DNA of 64,000 nt from WHSW01 sp963759295 (GTDB taxonomy: Bacteria; Actinomycetota; Thermoleophilia; Solirubrobacterales; 70-9), in the NCBI GenBank assembly GCA_963759295.1, contig CAVWYT010000007.1, positions 62,001-126,000 of the forward strand, in the 5' to 3' direction. A model generated the notes under the pieces. The model saw nothing but the letters and a program-made list of their open reading frames with translations. It did no database searches and was not told where the DNA came from. Below are positions 8,310-15,223 of the stretch, piece after piece. The position numbers and the translations under genes are program-made. Each line of letters opens with the position of its first letter. Position 1 is the first letter of the stretch.

Positions 8310-8862
8310 CGAAGGGCCCGTTGACCATGCCGGCCTTCACGTCATCGCTCCACCCTGGGCCCTCGGCGCCGTCGTCGGGCTGGGAGGTGTCGAACCGCAG
8401 GCCGGCGATCACGACCATCGCGTGGCCGGAGTTGGTGTAGACCGTGATCCAGCTGCCGAGCCCGCGCTTGCCCCAGCGCTCGAACGAGCCGGAATCGAGC
8501 GGTGACTTGAGGACGTCGGCGCCCTTCGGGCCGAGCACGTAGCTGACGGCGCCCGAGCAGTCGTAGCACCCCGAGGCCCAGCGCCGGTGGCCGCCGCCGG
8601 TGCAGTAGCCGGCTTCGTCGATCCGGTTGGCGGCCGCGATCGCGCGCTTGACCGCCCCGGGGGCGCTGTCCGGCGCCGCCGCGAGGCCGCTTTGCAGCAG
8701 CTTCGCCTTCTCGCCGGAGGTCGTCGTCGTCGCGTCGCCGCCGGTCACCCCGCTGGGGCCGATGCCACCCGAGCCGGCGAAAGCCGACCCCGGGACCGCG
8801 AGCAGCGCGACCGCCGCGAAGGCGGCAAACGCAAGCACTCGAGCACACTGCGGTCTGGGCAC
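8284..8862 (-). CDS. Secreted NlpC/P60-like cell-wall hydrolase under a c-di-AMP riboswitch
   Basis: A 192-residue secreted protein. Residues 1-29 form a signal peptide ending AVPGSAFA. A linker rich in Gly, Ser and Thr is followed by a cysteine-peptidase-like domain with catalytic Cys102 in YDCSGAVSYVL and His147 in SGHAMVVI, the NlpC/P60 order. The domain is short and divergent. It most likely cuts peptidoglycan peptides or acts as a resuscitation-type wall hydrolase. The leader holds a clear cyclic-di-AMP riboswitch and an AGGAGGCGGAAG ribosome-binding site. c-di-AMP riboswitches before wall hydrolases are well known in actinobacteria, which supports the role. Start ATG 8862 is unambiguous. 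Confidence 0.8.
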   Translation of the reverse strand: MPRPQCARVLAFAAFAAVALLAVPGSAFAGSGGIGPSGVTGGDATTTTSGEKAKLLQSGLAAAPDSAPGAVKRAIAAANRIDEAGYCTGGGHRRWASGCYDCSGAVSYVLGPKGADVLKSPLDSGSFERWGKRGLGSWITVYTNSGHAMVVIAGLRFDTSQPDDGAEGPGWSDDVKAGMVNGPFVKRHYRGL

Positions 8863-8883
8863 GCTTCTTCCGCCTCCTTGTCC

Positions 8884-9016
8884 GCCTGCGGGGTTAGCTG
8901 ACGGGCTGGCGCTAGAGGAGAAGCGCCCCCACCACTCGGTGGGTTGGCCCCAACAAATTGGGTCCCCCGCTCCCCGTTCTCGTGAGCACGGGGATTCGGC
9001 TACGGGTTACGAACTC
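8884..9016 (-). promoter_or_regulatory. Cyclic-di-AMP riboswitch (ydaO/yuaA class)
   Basis: On the minus strand the 3' part reads GCCCGTCAGCTAACCCCGC, which matches the most conserved block of the class (usually CCGTCAGCTAACCTCGTAGGC); plus-strand position 8884-8906. Upstream come GGGGGACCCAATTTG (8946-8968, the conserved purine-rich internal region) and GTAACCCGTAGCCGAATCC (8992-9012) as the 5' strand. Order and spacing fit the aptamer. It ends about 20 bases before the hydrolase start, leaving room for an expression platform. In other actinobacteria ligand binding turns such wall-remodelling genes down. Confidence 0.88.
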
Positions 9017-9021
9017 GCGGC

Positions 9022-9027
9022 AGCATA
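9022..9027 (-). promoter_or_regulatory. Putative -10 box for the riboswitch transcript (TATGCT)
   Basis: The minus strand reads TATGCT here, about seven bases before the first conserved aptamer bases, so the transcript would begin almost exactly at the riboswitch. A recognisable -35 element is not visible. Confidence 0.4.
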
Positions 9028-9086
9028 CATATCTTCACGGACGCCGGTACAGCACCGGGGACCGCTGGTCGCGGTCACCGGGCGGC

Positions 9087-10394
9087 ATGAATAGTCTCGC
9101 CCGGGAAACCGCAGTGACGCCCCCCACGCTCCCCCGCCTGCCGTTCGTCCCCGACCCGTTCCGGCGGATCCGCGTCCCCGGTGACTTCGACGCGATCACG
9201 GACGTCGGCGAGGAGGAGGACCCGGCCGCTGGTGGGTTGACTGCCGGTGCGGTGGAGCGGATCTGGGCCGCCGCGCTCGGCCTCTACCGCAGCGGCGTCC
9301 ACCCCGCCCTGCAGCTGTGTTTGCGTCGCGAGGGCCACGTGATCATCGACCGGGCGATCGGCCATGCCCGCGGCAACGGGCCGGGAGACGGCCCGAGCGC
9401 CGAGCGCGTGCCGGTCAGCACCGAGACGCCGTTCTGCATCTTCTCGACCTCGAAGGCCGTGACCGCGTTCGTCGTCCACATGCTCGCCGAGCGCGGAGCG
9501 CTGGCCATCGACGACCCGGTCGCCGCCCACATTCCCGAGTACGCGCGCCACGGCAAGGACGGGATCACGATCGGCCACGTGCTCGCCCACCGCGCCGGCG
9601 TCGCGAAGCTCCCGCACGAAGCGCTCGATCTCGAGCACCTCGACGATCGGGAGTTCCTCACCGAGATGGTATGCGACGCGAAGCCGACCACCGCGCCAGG
9701 AAAGCTGCTCGCTTACCACGCCGTCTCGGGCGGGTTCATCCTCGGCGAGGTCGTCCGCCGAGCCACCGGGAGGACGATCCGGGAGGTGCTCGCGAGTGAG
9801 ATCCTCGACCCGCTCGGGTTTCGATGGATGAACTATGGGGTCCAAGCGAAGGACGTCGGGGAGGTCGGGGTCAGCTACGTCACCGGGCCGCCGATGATGC
9901 CTCCGCTGTCGACCCTCGTCACGCGGGCGCTGGGCCAGCCGCTCGACCGGGTGGTCGAGCTCTCCAACGATCCGCGCTTCTTGACCTCGATCGTCCCCTC
10001 GGCGAGCGTGGTCACGAACGCGAACGAGCTCTCCCGCTTCTTCGAGATCTTCCGGCGCGGGGGCGACCTCGACGGCCATCGCGTGATCCGCCCCGCGACC
10101 CTGGCCCGGGCGCTGACCGAGCAGTCGCATCTGGAGATCGACCTCTCGCTCGTCTTCCCGACCCGGTTCAGCTACGGGCTGATGCTCGGGGCACGCTTCG
10201 TGAGCCTCTACGGCCGCGACACCCAACACGCATTCGGGCATCTCGGCCTGATCAACATCATGGCCTGGGCGGACCCCGAGCGGGGGATCTCGGCGGCGCT
10301 GATCACGAGCGGCAAGCCGATCCTCTACCCCGAGCTGCCGCGGTTCTTCGGCGTCAACCAGCGGATCACCTCCGAGGCGCCGAAGGTCTCCTAG
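9087..10394 (+). CDS. Serine hydrolase, class C beta-lactamase fold
   Basis: This 435-residue protein has the penicillin-binding/beta-lactamase-like esterase fold (EstB, lipolytic family VIII-like). The nucleophile motif SxxK is S120-T-S-K123 in CIFSTSKAVTAF. The second motif tyrosine is in LLAYHAVSGGFILGE, and a late GHLGLINIMAW segment takes the KTG/HxG place. There is no obvious signal peptide, suggesting a cytoplasmic esterase. ATG 9087 is selected because the longer frame upstream overlaps the riboswitch and is low complexity. No ribosome-binding site is visible. Substrate unknown. Confidence 0.87.
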   Translation: MNSLARETAVTPPTLPRLPFVPDPFRRIRVPGDFDAITDVGEEEDPAAGGLTAGAVERIWAAALGLYRSGVHPALQLCLRREGHVIIDRAIGHARGNGPGDGPSAERVPVSTETPFCIFSTSKAVTAFVVHMLAERGALAIDDPVAAHIPEYARHGKDGITIGHVLAHRAGVAKLPHEALDLEHLDDREFLTEMVCDAKPTTAPGKLLAYHAVSGGFILGEVVRRATGRTIREVLASEILDPLGFRWMNYGVQAKDVGEVGVSYVTGPPMMPPLSTLVTRALGQPLDRVVELSNDPRFLTSIVPSASVVTNANELSRFFEIFRRGGDLDGHRVIRPATLARALTEQSHLEIDLSLVFPTRFSYGLMLGARFVSLYGRDTQHAFGHLGLINIMAWADPERGISAALITSGKPILYPELPRFFGVNQRITSEAPKVS

Positions 10395-10493
10395 CCTGGT
10401 CGGGGAGCTGGCTGGTACTGAACGTGCCGGCCAGAAAGCGGCGGCGCAACTTCCGTGTATAGAGTGCGTTTGGAAGGCGCGGAGACCGAACCA

Positions 10494-11846
10494 ATGGCAG
10501 ATTCGAGGAAGAGGCGGAGTTCTGGGGCGAGCGTAGGGCTGCTCGTCGTGTTCGCAGCTGCGGCGTTTCTGGTTCCGGCCGGCACCGCGTTCGCGAAGAA
10601 GGGCGAGACGCTCGAGGTCTGCAAGCACGGATGCGAGTTCCGCACGATCCAGGACGCCGTCGACCACTCCGGCAAGAAGGCGACGATCAACGTCCACCCC
10701 GGCACCTACCGCGAGGGCGTCATCGTCAGGGGCCACAAGCACGACGGGCTCACGATCCAGGGGACGAAGAAGAACGCCAAGAAGGTCGTCCTCCAGGGTA
10801 AGAAGGCCAAGGTCGCCGGCCAGCCCGCCCAGAACGGGATCGAGGGCGACAACGTCGACGGCCTGCGGATGCTGAACATGACCGCGACCAACTACGCCGC
10901 CAACGGCCTCCACGTCCACCAGTGCGACGGCTACCTGATGAAGAACGTGCGCGCGGTCTTCAACCGCGCCTACGGCCTGTTCGCGTTCGACTGCGTCGGC
11001 GGCCGGATGACCGAGTCGGTCGGGTATGGACATGGCGACTCGGCCTTCTACGTCGGCGCCACTCCCGCCCAGAAGAAACCCAAGTGGACGAAGCTCGACC
11101 ACCTCGAGGCCTACGAGAACGTGCTCGGCTTCTCGGGCACGAACGCCAAGTCCGTGAAGATCACCAAGTCCGACTTCTACAACAACGGTCTCGGCGTCGG
11201 TCCGAACACCCTCGACTCCGAGCCGTATGAGCCGAGCGCCACCGGGATCATCGAGAACAACAACATCTTCTGGAACAACTTCAACTACTTCCTGCCGAAC
11301 TCGCCGGTGCCGACCGTCTCCGACGGCCTCGGCACCGTCGAGGGGATCGGCACGATCCAGTACCCGACCGGCGTCGGCTTGGCCCTCCTCGGCACCGACG
11401 ACTGGATCGTCCGCAACAACAACATCTTCGGCAACTTCAAGTGGGGCGCGGCGGTTCTCGCCGACCCCTTCAACGAGGATGACGACGCGATCCCGCTGAA
11501 CAACCAGTTCGTCGACAACCAGATGGGCCGTGACGGCACCGACCCCAACGCCACCGACTTCTTCAGCCAGGGGTCGGGCGGCGGCAACTGCTGGTCGGGC
11601 AACGTCAGCTCTACCTTCGAGACCAGCGCGACGATGGCGAGCTCGCAGCTCTACCCGGGCTGCCCGGCGCCGGCCGGCACCGGAGGCAACGGCACCAGCA
11701 CCGGCGACGGCGAGCAGTTCGGCGATCTCGCGGGTTACGTGACCGCGAGCCCGCCCGAGAAGCAGGAGTGCTCGTGGACCAAGCACGAGCAACCGCCGTT
11801 CAAGAAGTTCAAGCCGCTGATCGTCGAGGGCTCGACGTGTCCGTGA
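10494..11846 (+). CDS. Secreted right-handed parallel beta-helix protein
   Basis: The 450-residue protein has a signal peptide (residues about 1-35, ending PAGTAFA) and then a chain of beta-helix turns: FRTIQDAVDHSGKKATINVHPGTYREGVIV, DGLTIQGT, DGLRMLNMTATNYAANGLHVHQCDGYLMKNV and so on, rich in asparagine ladders such as IIENNNIFWNN and IVRNNNIFGN. Such proteins are often polysaccharide-binding or lyases, or periplasmic copper/nitrous-oxide-reductase helpers like NosD; here the next three genes are all copper proteins, so a NosD-like accessory role is possible but not shown. GGAG at 10481 precedes ATG 10494. The stop overlaps the following GTG by 4 bases. Confidence 0.8.
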   Translation: MADSRKRRSSGASVGLLVVFAAAAFLVPAGTAFAKKGETLEVCKHGCEFRTIQDAVDHSGKKATINVHPGTYREGVIVRGHKHDGLTIQGTKKNAKKVVLQGKKAKVAGQPAQNGIEGDNVDGLRMLNMTATNYAANGLHVHQCDGYLMKNVRAVFNRAYGLFAFDCVGGRMTESVGYGHGDSAFYVGATPAQKKPKWTKLDHLEAYENVLGFSGTNAKSVKITKSDFYNNGLGVGPNTLDSEPYEPSATGIIENNNIFWNNFNYFLPNSPVPTVSDGLGTVEGIGTIQYPTGVGLALLGTDDWIVRNNNIFGNFKWGAAVLADPFNEDDDAIPLNNQFVDNQMGRDGTDPNATDFFSQGSGGGNCWSGNVSSTFETSATMASSQLYPGCPAPAGTGGNGTSTGDGEQFGDLAGYVTASPPEKQECSWTKHEQPPFKKFKPLIVEGSTCP

Positions 11847-12226
11847 GGCGACGGGCGCTGACCGTCGCCGCGCTCGCGGCGACCGCCACGGCGGCGATCG
11901 CCCTGCCCGCGATCGGCGGTGCTAGCGCGGACGCGAAGCGGGCGACGAAAACGGTCCGCGTCGAGGACAACTTCTTCTCGCCCGACGCGCTGAAGATCAA
12001 GAAGAGCGACAGGGTGAAGTGGGTCTGGTCGGACTCGAACACCCAGACCCACAACGTGGTCCTGACCAGCAAGCATCCGCAGGGCGTCAAGGCGAGCGAG
12101 TTCCGCTCCGGCTCGGCGTCGGCCAACTACACGTTCAAGCGCAAGTTCAAGGTGCCCGGCAAGTACGGCTTCATCTGCACGTATCACCGCCCGGAGATGA
12201 AGCTGACGGTCACCGTGAAGAAGTAA
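11843..12226 (+). CDS. Secreted cupredoxin (plastocyanin-like)
   Basis: A 127-residue protein with an Arg-rich start and a hydrophobic signal segment (to about residue 32) followed by one cupredoxin domain. Candidate copper ligands are the His of TQTHNVV, then Cys, His and Met in ICTYHRPEMK, the complete type 1 blue copper set. It likely carries electrons outside the membrane, plausibly to or from the multicopper oxidase encoded 10 bases downstream. GTG 11843 overlaps the previous stop as GTGA, indicating translational coupling; GTG 11837 in the same frame is an alternative. Confidence 0.87.
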   Translation: MRRRALTVAALAATATAAIALPAIGGASADAKRATKTVRVEDNFFSPDALKIKKSDRVKWVWSDSNTQTHNVVLTSKHPQGVKASEFRSGSASANYTFKRKFKVPGKYGFICTYHRPEMKLTVTVKK

Positions 12227-12236
12227 CAGGGTCACC

Positions 12237-13295
12237 GTGGACGCCCACTCGTTCGGTCGCCGCGAGCTGTTCGCGGGTGGCGGCGGCCTGTTTCTGTGCA
12301 CGCTCGCCGGCCAGCAGGTGCTACGTGATCGCGGCGCCGACGTGTCGAAGCTCGCCGCCGAGGTCCCGGTGCCGCCGAAGGTGAAGGCGGCTGCGGCGGG
12401 CGGTGGAGCGGCGGCGGCCGCGCAGCCGACCCTGGTCTCGGCCCGCGCCGGCGGCCAGCGGCGCGAGTACTGGATCAAGGCCGAGCAGTTGCGCTGGAAC
12501 GCGGTTCCCACGGGGCGCGACGGGATGATGGACGAGAAGGTCAGGGGCAAGACCAAGTTCACCGCCTACGCCTACCGCGCCTACGGCCCGGGGTTCGCGG
12601 CCCCGCTCGGGCCGGCGACGATTCCCGGGCCGTTGATCGAGGCCGAGATCGGCGACACGGTCGTCATCAACTTCCAGAACCGCGTCGACGCGCCGGTGAC
12701 CATCCACCCGCACGGCGTCTTCTACTCGGAGGAGATGGATGGGGCATACAAGGGCCGCCACACCGATCCCGGCGGCTTCGTGCAGAAGAAGCAGACCTTC
12801 CAGTACATCTGGGAGGCGCGCCCGGGTACGCAGGGCGCCTGGCTCTACCACGACCACGGGCCGATGGACCCGCTGCCGGTCTACAAGGGCCTGTTCGGGC
12901 CGATGATCATCCGCGAGCCGGGGGCACCCCGGGCGACGCGCGAGTTCTTCCTCGTCTTCCACACCTTCACGCCGGTGGTCACCGACATCAGCCGGAACTT
13001 CTCATGCGTGAACGGCCGCGCGTATGCGGGCAACACGCCGACGCTCGAGGCGCGGGTCGGCGAGAGCGTCGCGTTCCACGTCTTTGCGATCGACGACTTC
13101 TTCCACACCTTCCACCTCCACGGGCATCGCTGGGTGGACCCGAACGGCGGCGCGGTGATCGACAATCAGACGCTCGGCCCGGGCGACTCGATCACCGCCT
13201 CTTTCGTCGAGGACAACCCCGGACGTTGGTTCTACCACTGCCACGTGTTCTCCCATCTGCACGAGGGGATGAACGGTTGGTACATCGTCAGCTGA
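12237..13295 (+). CDS. Two-domain multicopper oxidase (laccase-like)
   Basis: The 352-residue enzyme has two cupredoxin domains. Domain 1 carries HPHG and WLYHDHG (type 2/3 copper ligands, with Asp where a type 1 site would have Cys). Domain 2 carries HTFHLHGHRW and WFYHCHVFSHLHEGM, giving the trinuclear ligands plus a type 1 site (Cys, His, Met). This single type 1 site in domain 2 is the arrangement of small laccases such as SLAC, which work as trimers. The N-terminus FGRRELFAGGGG followed by a hydrophobic run looks like a Tat signal, as expected for a folded copper enzyme. It probably oxidises phenols or metal ions with O2. GTG 12237 starts it. Confidence 0.9.
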   Translation: MDAHSFGRRELFAGGGGLFLCTLAGQQVLRDRGADVSKLAAEVPVPPKVKAAAAGGGAAAAAQPTLVSARAGGQRREYWIKAEQLRWNAVPTGRDGMMDEKVRGKTKFTAYAYRAYGPGFAAPLGPATIPGPLIEAEIGDTVVINFQNRVDAPVTIHPHGVFYSEEMDGAYKGRHTDPGGFVQKKQTFQYIWEARPGTQGAWLYHDHGPMDPLPVYKGLFGPMIIREPGAPRATREFFLVFHTFTPVVTDISRNFSCVNGRAYAGNTPTLEARVGESVAFHVFAIDDFFHTFHLHGHRWVDPNGGAVIDNQTLGPGDSITASFVEDNPGRWFYHCHVFSHLHEGMNGWYIVS

Positions 13296-14017
13296 CGGCG
13301 GCGCTGGCGACGGCGCTCGCGGCTCTCGCCGCCCTCTCGGCCGCCCCGGGGGCCGACGCGGCCAACCGCCGGATCGCGATCTCCAATTACCAGTGGTCGT
13401 CGGAGGACGTCCACGTCGACCTCGGCGAGCACGTCACCTGGTACTGGGTCGGGCCGGACACGATGCACTCGGTGACCGGCGACGGGCCCGGCGCCTTCGG
13501 CCTCGACTCGGACCCCGGCCGCAACATCCCCGACCACCCGGTGGGCGACAGCTTCCGACTCGGCTTCGACGCCCCGGGCACGTACTCGTTCACCTGCAAG
13601 CTGCACAGCTCGGTCCGCGGCACGGTCACGGTCTCCAACGTCTCCGGCAATCCGAGCTTTGAGCCCGACCCCGTCCCGCCGAACCGGGTCGACCTGAGAG
13701 CGCCGCGACTGCGAAAGCTGCGGCTCGACGGATCGCCGCTGCGCGGCCGCGGCGGCCAGCTTCATTTCCTGCTCGGCGAGCGCGCCAGGCTCGATGCCGA
13801 TTACTTCCTGCTCGACGGCGGCCACAGGCGGTTCGCCGGATGGGCGAAGTGGAACGGCTACATCGGCGAGAACCAGGTCCGCTTCGCCGCGCGCGCCGAG
13901 CACTTCGACGCCGCGCCGGGCCGCTACGTGGCCGAGCTCCGCGCCACGGACCGCTCGAACAACACCGGCAAGCCCCGCCGGATCCGCTTCGAGATCGCGC
14001 CGCCGAAGCGCCGCTAA
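13277..14017 (+). CDS. Secreted protein with cupredoxin domain and C-terminal beta domain
   Basis: A 246-residue protein with a signal peptide (LTAALATALAALAALSAAPGADA) and a cupredoxin domain at about 30-120 with MHSVTGDG and FTCKLHSSVRG; the Cys and two His ligands are present but the usual methionine is replaced (S-V-R), so the copper site is atypical or axial-ligand-free. A second domain after PPNRVDLRAPRLRKLRLDG looks like an extracellular Ig-like or C-terminal Big domain (LRATDRSNNTG). TTG 13277 is chosen because AGGGGA at 13264-13269 sits eight bases upstream; the gene overlaps the oxidase by 19 bases. It closes the copper gene set. Confidence 0.75.
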   Translation: MVHRQLTAALATALAALAALSAAPGADAANRRIAISNYQWSSEDVHVDLGEHVTWYWVGPDTMHSVTGDGPGAFGLDSDPGRNIPDHPVGDSFRLGFDAPGTYSFTCKLHSSVRGTVTVSNVSGNPSFEPDPVPPNRVDLRAPRLRKLRLDGSPLRGRGGQLHFLLGERARLDADYFLLDGGHRRFAGWAKWNGYIGENQVRFAARAEHFDAAPGRYVAELRATDRSNNTGKPRRIRFEIAPPKRR

Positions 14018-14101
14018 GCCCGGCGCCCGCCGCCGCGCGCCCGCCGCTCGGCAGGCGGTCGGCAGGCGGCCGGGGGATCGACCGCCCTACGGTACGCACG
14101 C

Positions 14102-14944
14102 ATGGGCGGCGAGCGAGCGAGGGCGATGGCGCTGGTCGCGGGGGCGATCGTCTCGGTGCAGCTGGGCGCGGCGATCGCCACGAAGCTGTTCGACGAGCTC
14201 GGCCCGGTGGGCACCGTGATGCTGCGGCTTGGTTTCGCGGCGTTGGTGCTCGCGGCGCTCTGGCGCCCGGCGCTACGCGGGCTCGGATCACGCGACGTCA
14301 TCCTGTTCGGGATCGCGCTGGCGGGGATGAATACGAGCTTCTACCTGGCGCTCGACCGGATCCCGCTCGGCATCGCGGTCACGCTCGAGTTCGTCGGCCC
14401 GCTCGCGGTCGCGTTCGCCGCCTCGCGACGGCGACTCGACCTCGCCTGGGCGCTCCTCGCTGCGCTCGGGATCGTGCTGCTCTCCCCCGCTCCCGGTGGC
14501 GATCTCGATGCGCTCGGAATGGGTCTCGCGCTGCTCGCCGGCTCCTTCTGGGCCGGGTACATCGTGCTCGCGGTCCGGATCGGGCGCAGCTTCGCCGCCG
14601 GTGACGGGCTCGCGCTGGCGATGGTGGTCGCCGCCGTGCTGATCCTGCCCGCCGGGCTGATCGCCGGTGGCTCGGAGCTCGGCCGCGCCGACCTGCTCGC
14701 CGGCGGGTTCGCGATCGCGCTGCTGAGCTCGGCGATCCCCTACTCGCTCGAGCTCGAGGCGCTGCGACGCCTGCCGCAGGGTACGTTTGGCGTCCTCATG
14801 AGCCTCGAGCCCGCGGTCGCGGCGACGATCGGCTTCGTCGTCCTCGCCCAGGACCTGAGCGCGCGCGAGGTGGTCGCGATCGCGCTCGTGGTCGCCGCCA
14901 GCGCCGGCGCGCTTCGCAGCGCCCCACCGCCCGCCGAGGCGTGA
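14102..14944 (+). CDS. EamA/RhtA-family exporter
   Basis: The 280-residue protein shows ten hydrophobic segments arranged as two EamA repeats, the drug/metabolite transporter fold. Phrases such as GPVGTVMLRLGFAALVL, YLALDRIPLGIAVTLEFVGPLAVAF and PYSLELEALRRLPQGTFGVLMSLEPAVAA are typical of the RhtA subgroup, which exports threonine and homoserine. Substrate is inferred only from that resemblance. ATG 14102 lacks a ribosome-binding site; a weak TACGGT lies eight bases before it. Confidence 0.87.
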   Translation: MGGERARAMALVAGAIVSVQLGAAIATKLFDELGPVGTVMLRLGFAALVLAALWRPALRGLGSRDVILFGIALAGMNTSFYLALDRIPLGIAVTLEFVGPLAVAFAASRRRLDLAWALLAALGIVLLSPAPGGDLDALGMGLALLAGSFWAGYIVLAVRIGRSFAAGDGLALAMVVAAVLILPAGLIAGGSELGRADLLAGGFAIALLSSAIPYSLELEALRRLPQGTFGVLMSLEPAVAATIGFVVLAQDLSAREVVAIALVVAASAGALRSAPPPAEA

Positions 14945-14950
14945 TAGCGC

Positions 14951-15139
14951 TCATTTGCCCTCCTCGCCATCGGAGCGCGGATCCCAGCCGGCGCAATCCA
15001 GCACCGGCAACCGCGGGTATCGCGGATAGACGGGGTCCGTTCGCGAGCGCTCGCAGAGGGAGAACTCCGAGCCGCGCGTGGTGCGGATCAGCCGCTGGTG
15101 CGCGCAGCCGTCGCAGAGGCCGGCCGGCGGTCTGTCCAT
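14951..15139 (-). CDS. Small conserved cysteine-rich protein
   Basis: A 62-residue protein with CDGCAHQRLIRTTRGSEFSLCER and a late DCAGWDP: four cysteines spaced like a small zinc ribbon. The body (RTTRGSxFSLCERSRTDPxYPRYPRLPVLxCAG) is a pattern I recall as a widespread uncharacterised actinobacterial protein. It ends seven bases from the RhtA-like gene and is divergent from the ABC exporter. A CATACT hexamer seven bases before the ATG suggests a leaderless message. Function unknown; metal binding is likely. Confidence 0.75.
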   Translation of the reverse strand: MDRPPAGLCDGCAHQRLIRTTRGSEFSLCERSRTDPVYPRYPRLPVLDCAGWDPRSDGEEGK

Positions 15140-15146
15140 GGGTCGC

Positions 15147-15152
15147 AGTATG
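15147..15152 (-). promoter_or_regulatory. Putative -10 box (CATACT), leaderless
   Basis: CATACT on the minus strand lies seven bases before the ATG at 15139. The first base departs from TANNNT but spacing equals that of the other leaderless candidates in the window. Confidence 0.35.
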
Positions 15153-15210
15153 GCGCCGGCTGGCGGCGTGCCGAACGCGATTCCGGCTCTCCCGCTCGTA
15201 CTTCACTTCG

Positions 15211-15216
15211 TATAGT
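15211..15216 (+). promoter_or_regulatory. Putative -10 box (TATAGT), leaderless ABC operon promoter
   Basis: TATAGT is seven bases before ATG 15224. It sits in a small inverted repeat, CACT-N6-AGTG (15204-15217), which could bind a regulator. GAGGTGG between box and start also resembles a ribosome-binding site, so a very short leader is equally possible. Confidence 0.5.
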
Positions 15217-15223
15217 GAGGTGG

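Noticed and set aside
9075..11792. A 905-codon open frame on the minus strand opposite the serine hydrolase and beta-helix genes
   Set aside because: It is rich in Arg, Val, Asp and Glu without motifs and lies exactly opposite genes with strong family motifs. Long antisense frames are expected at this GC content.
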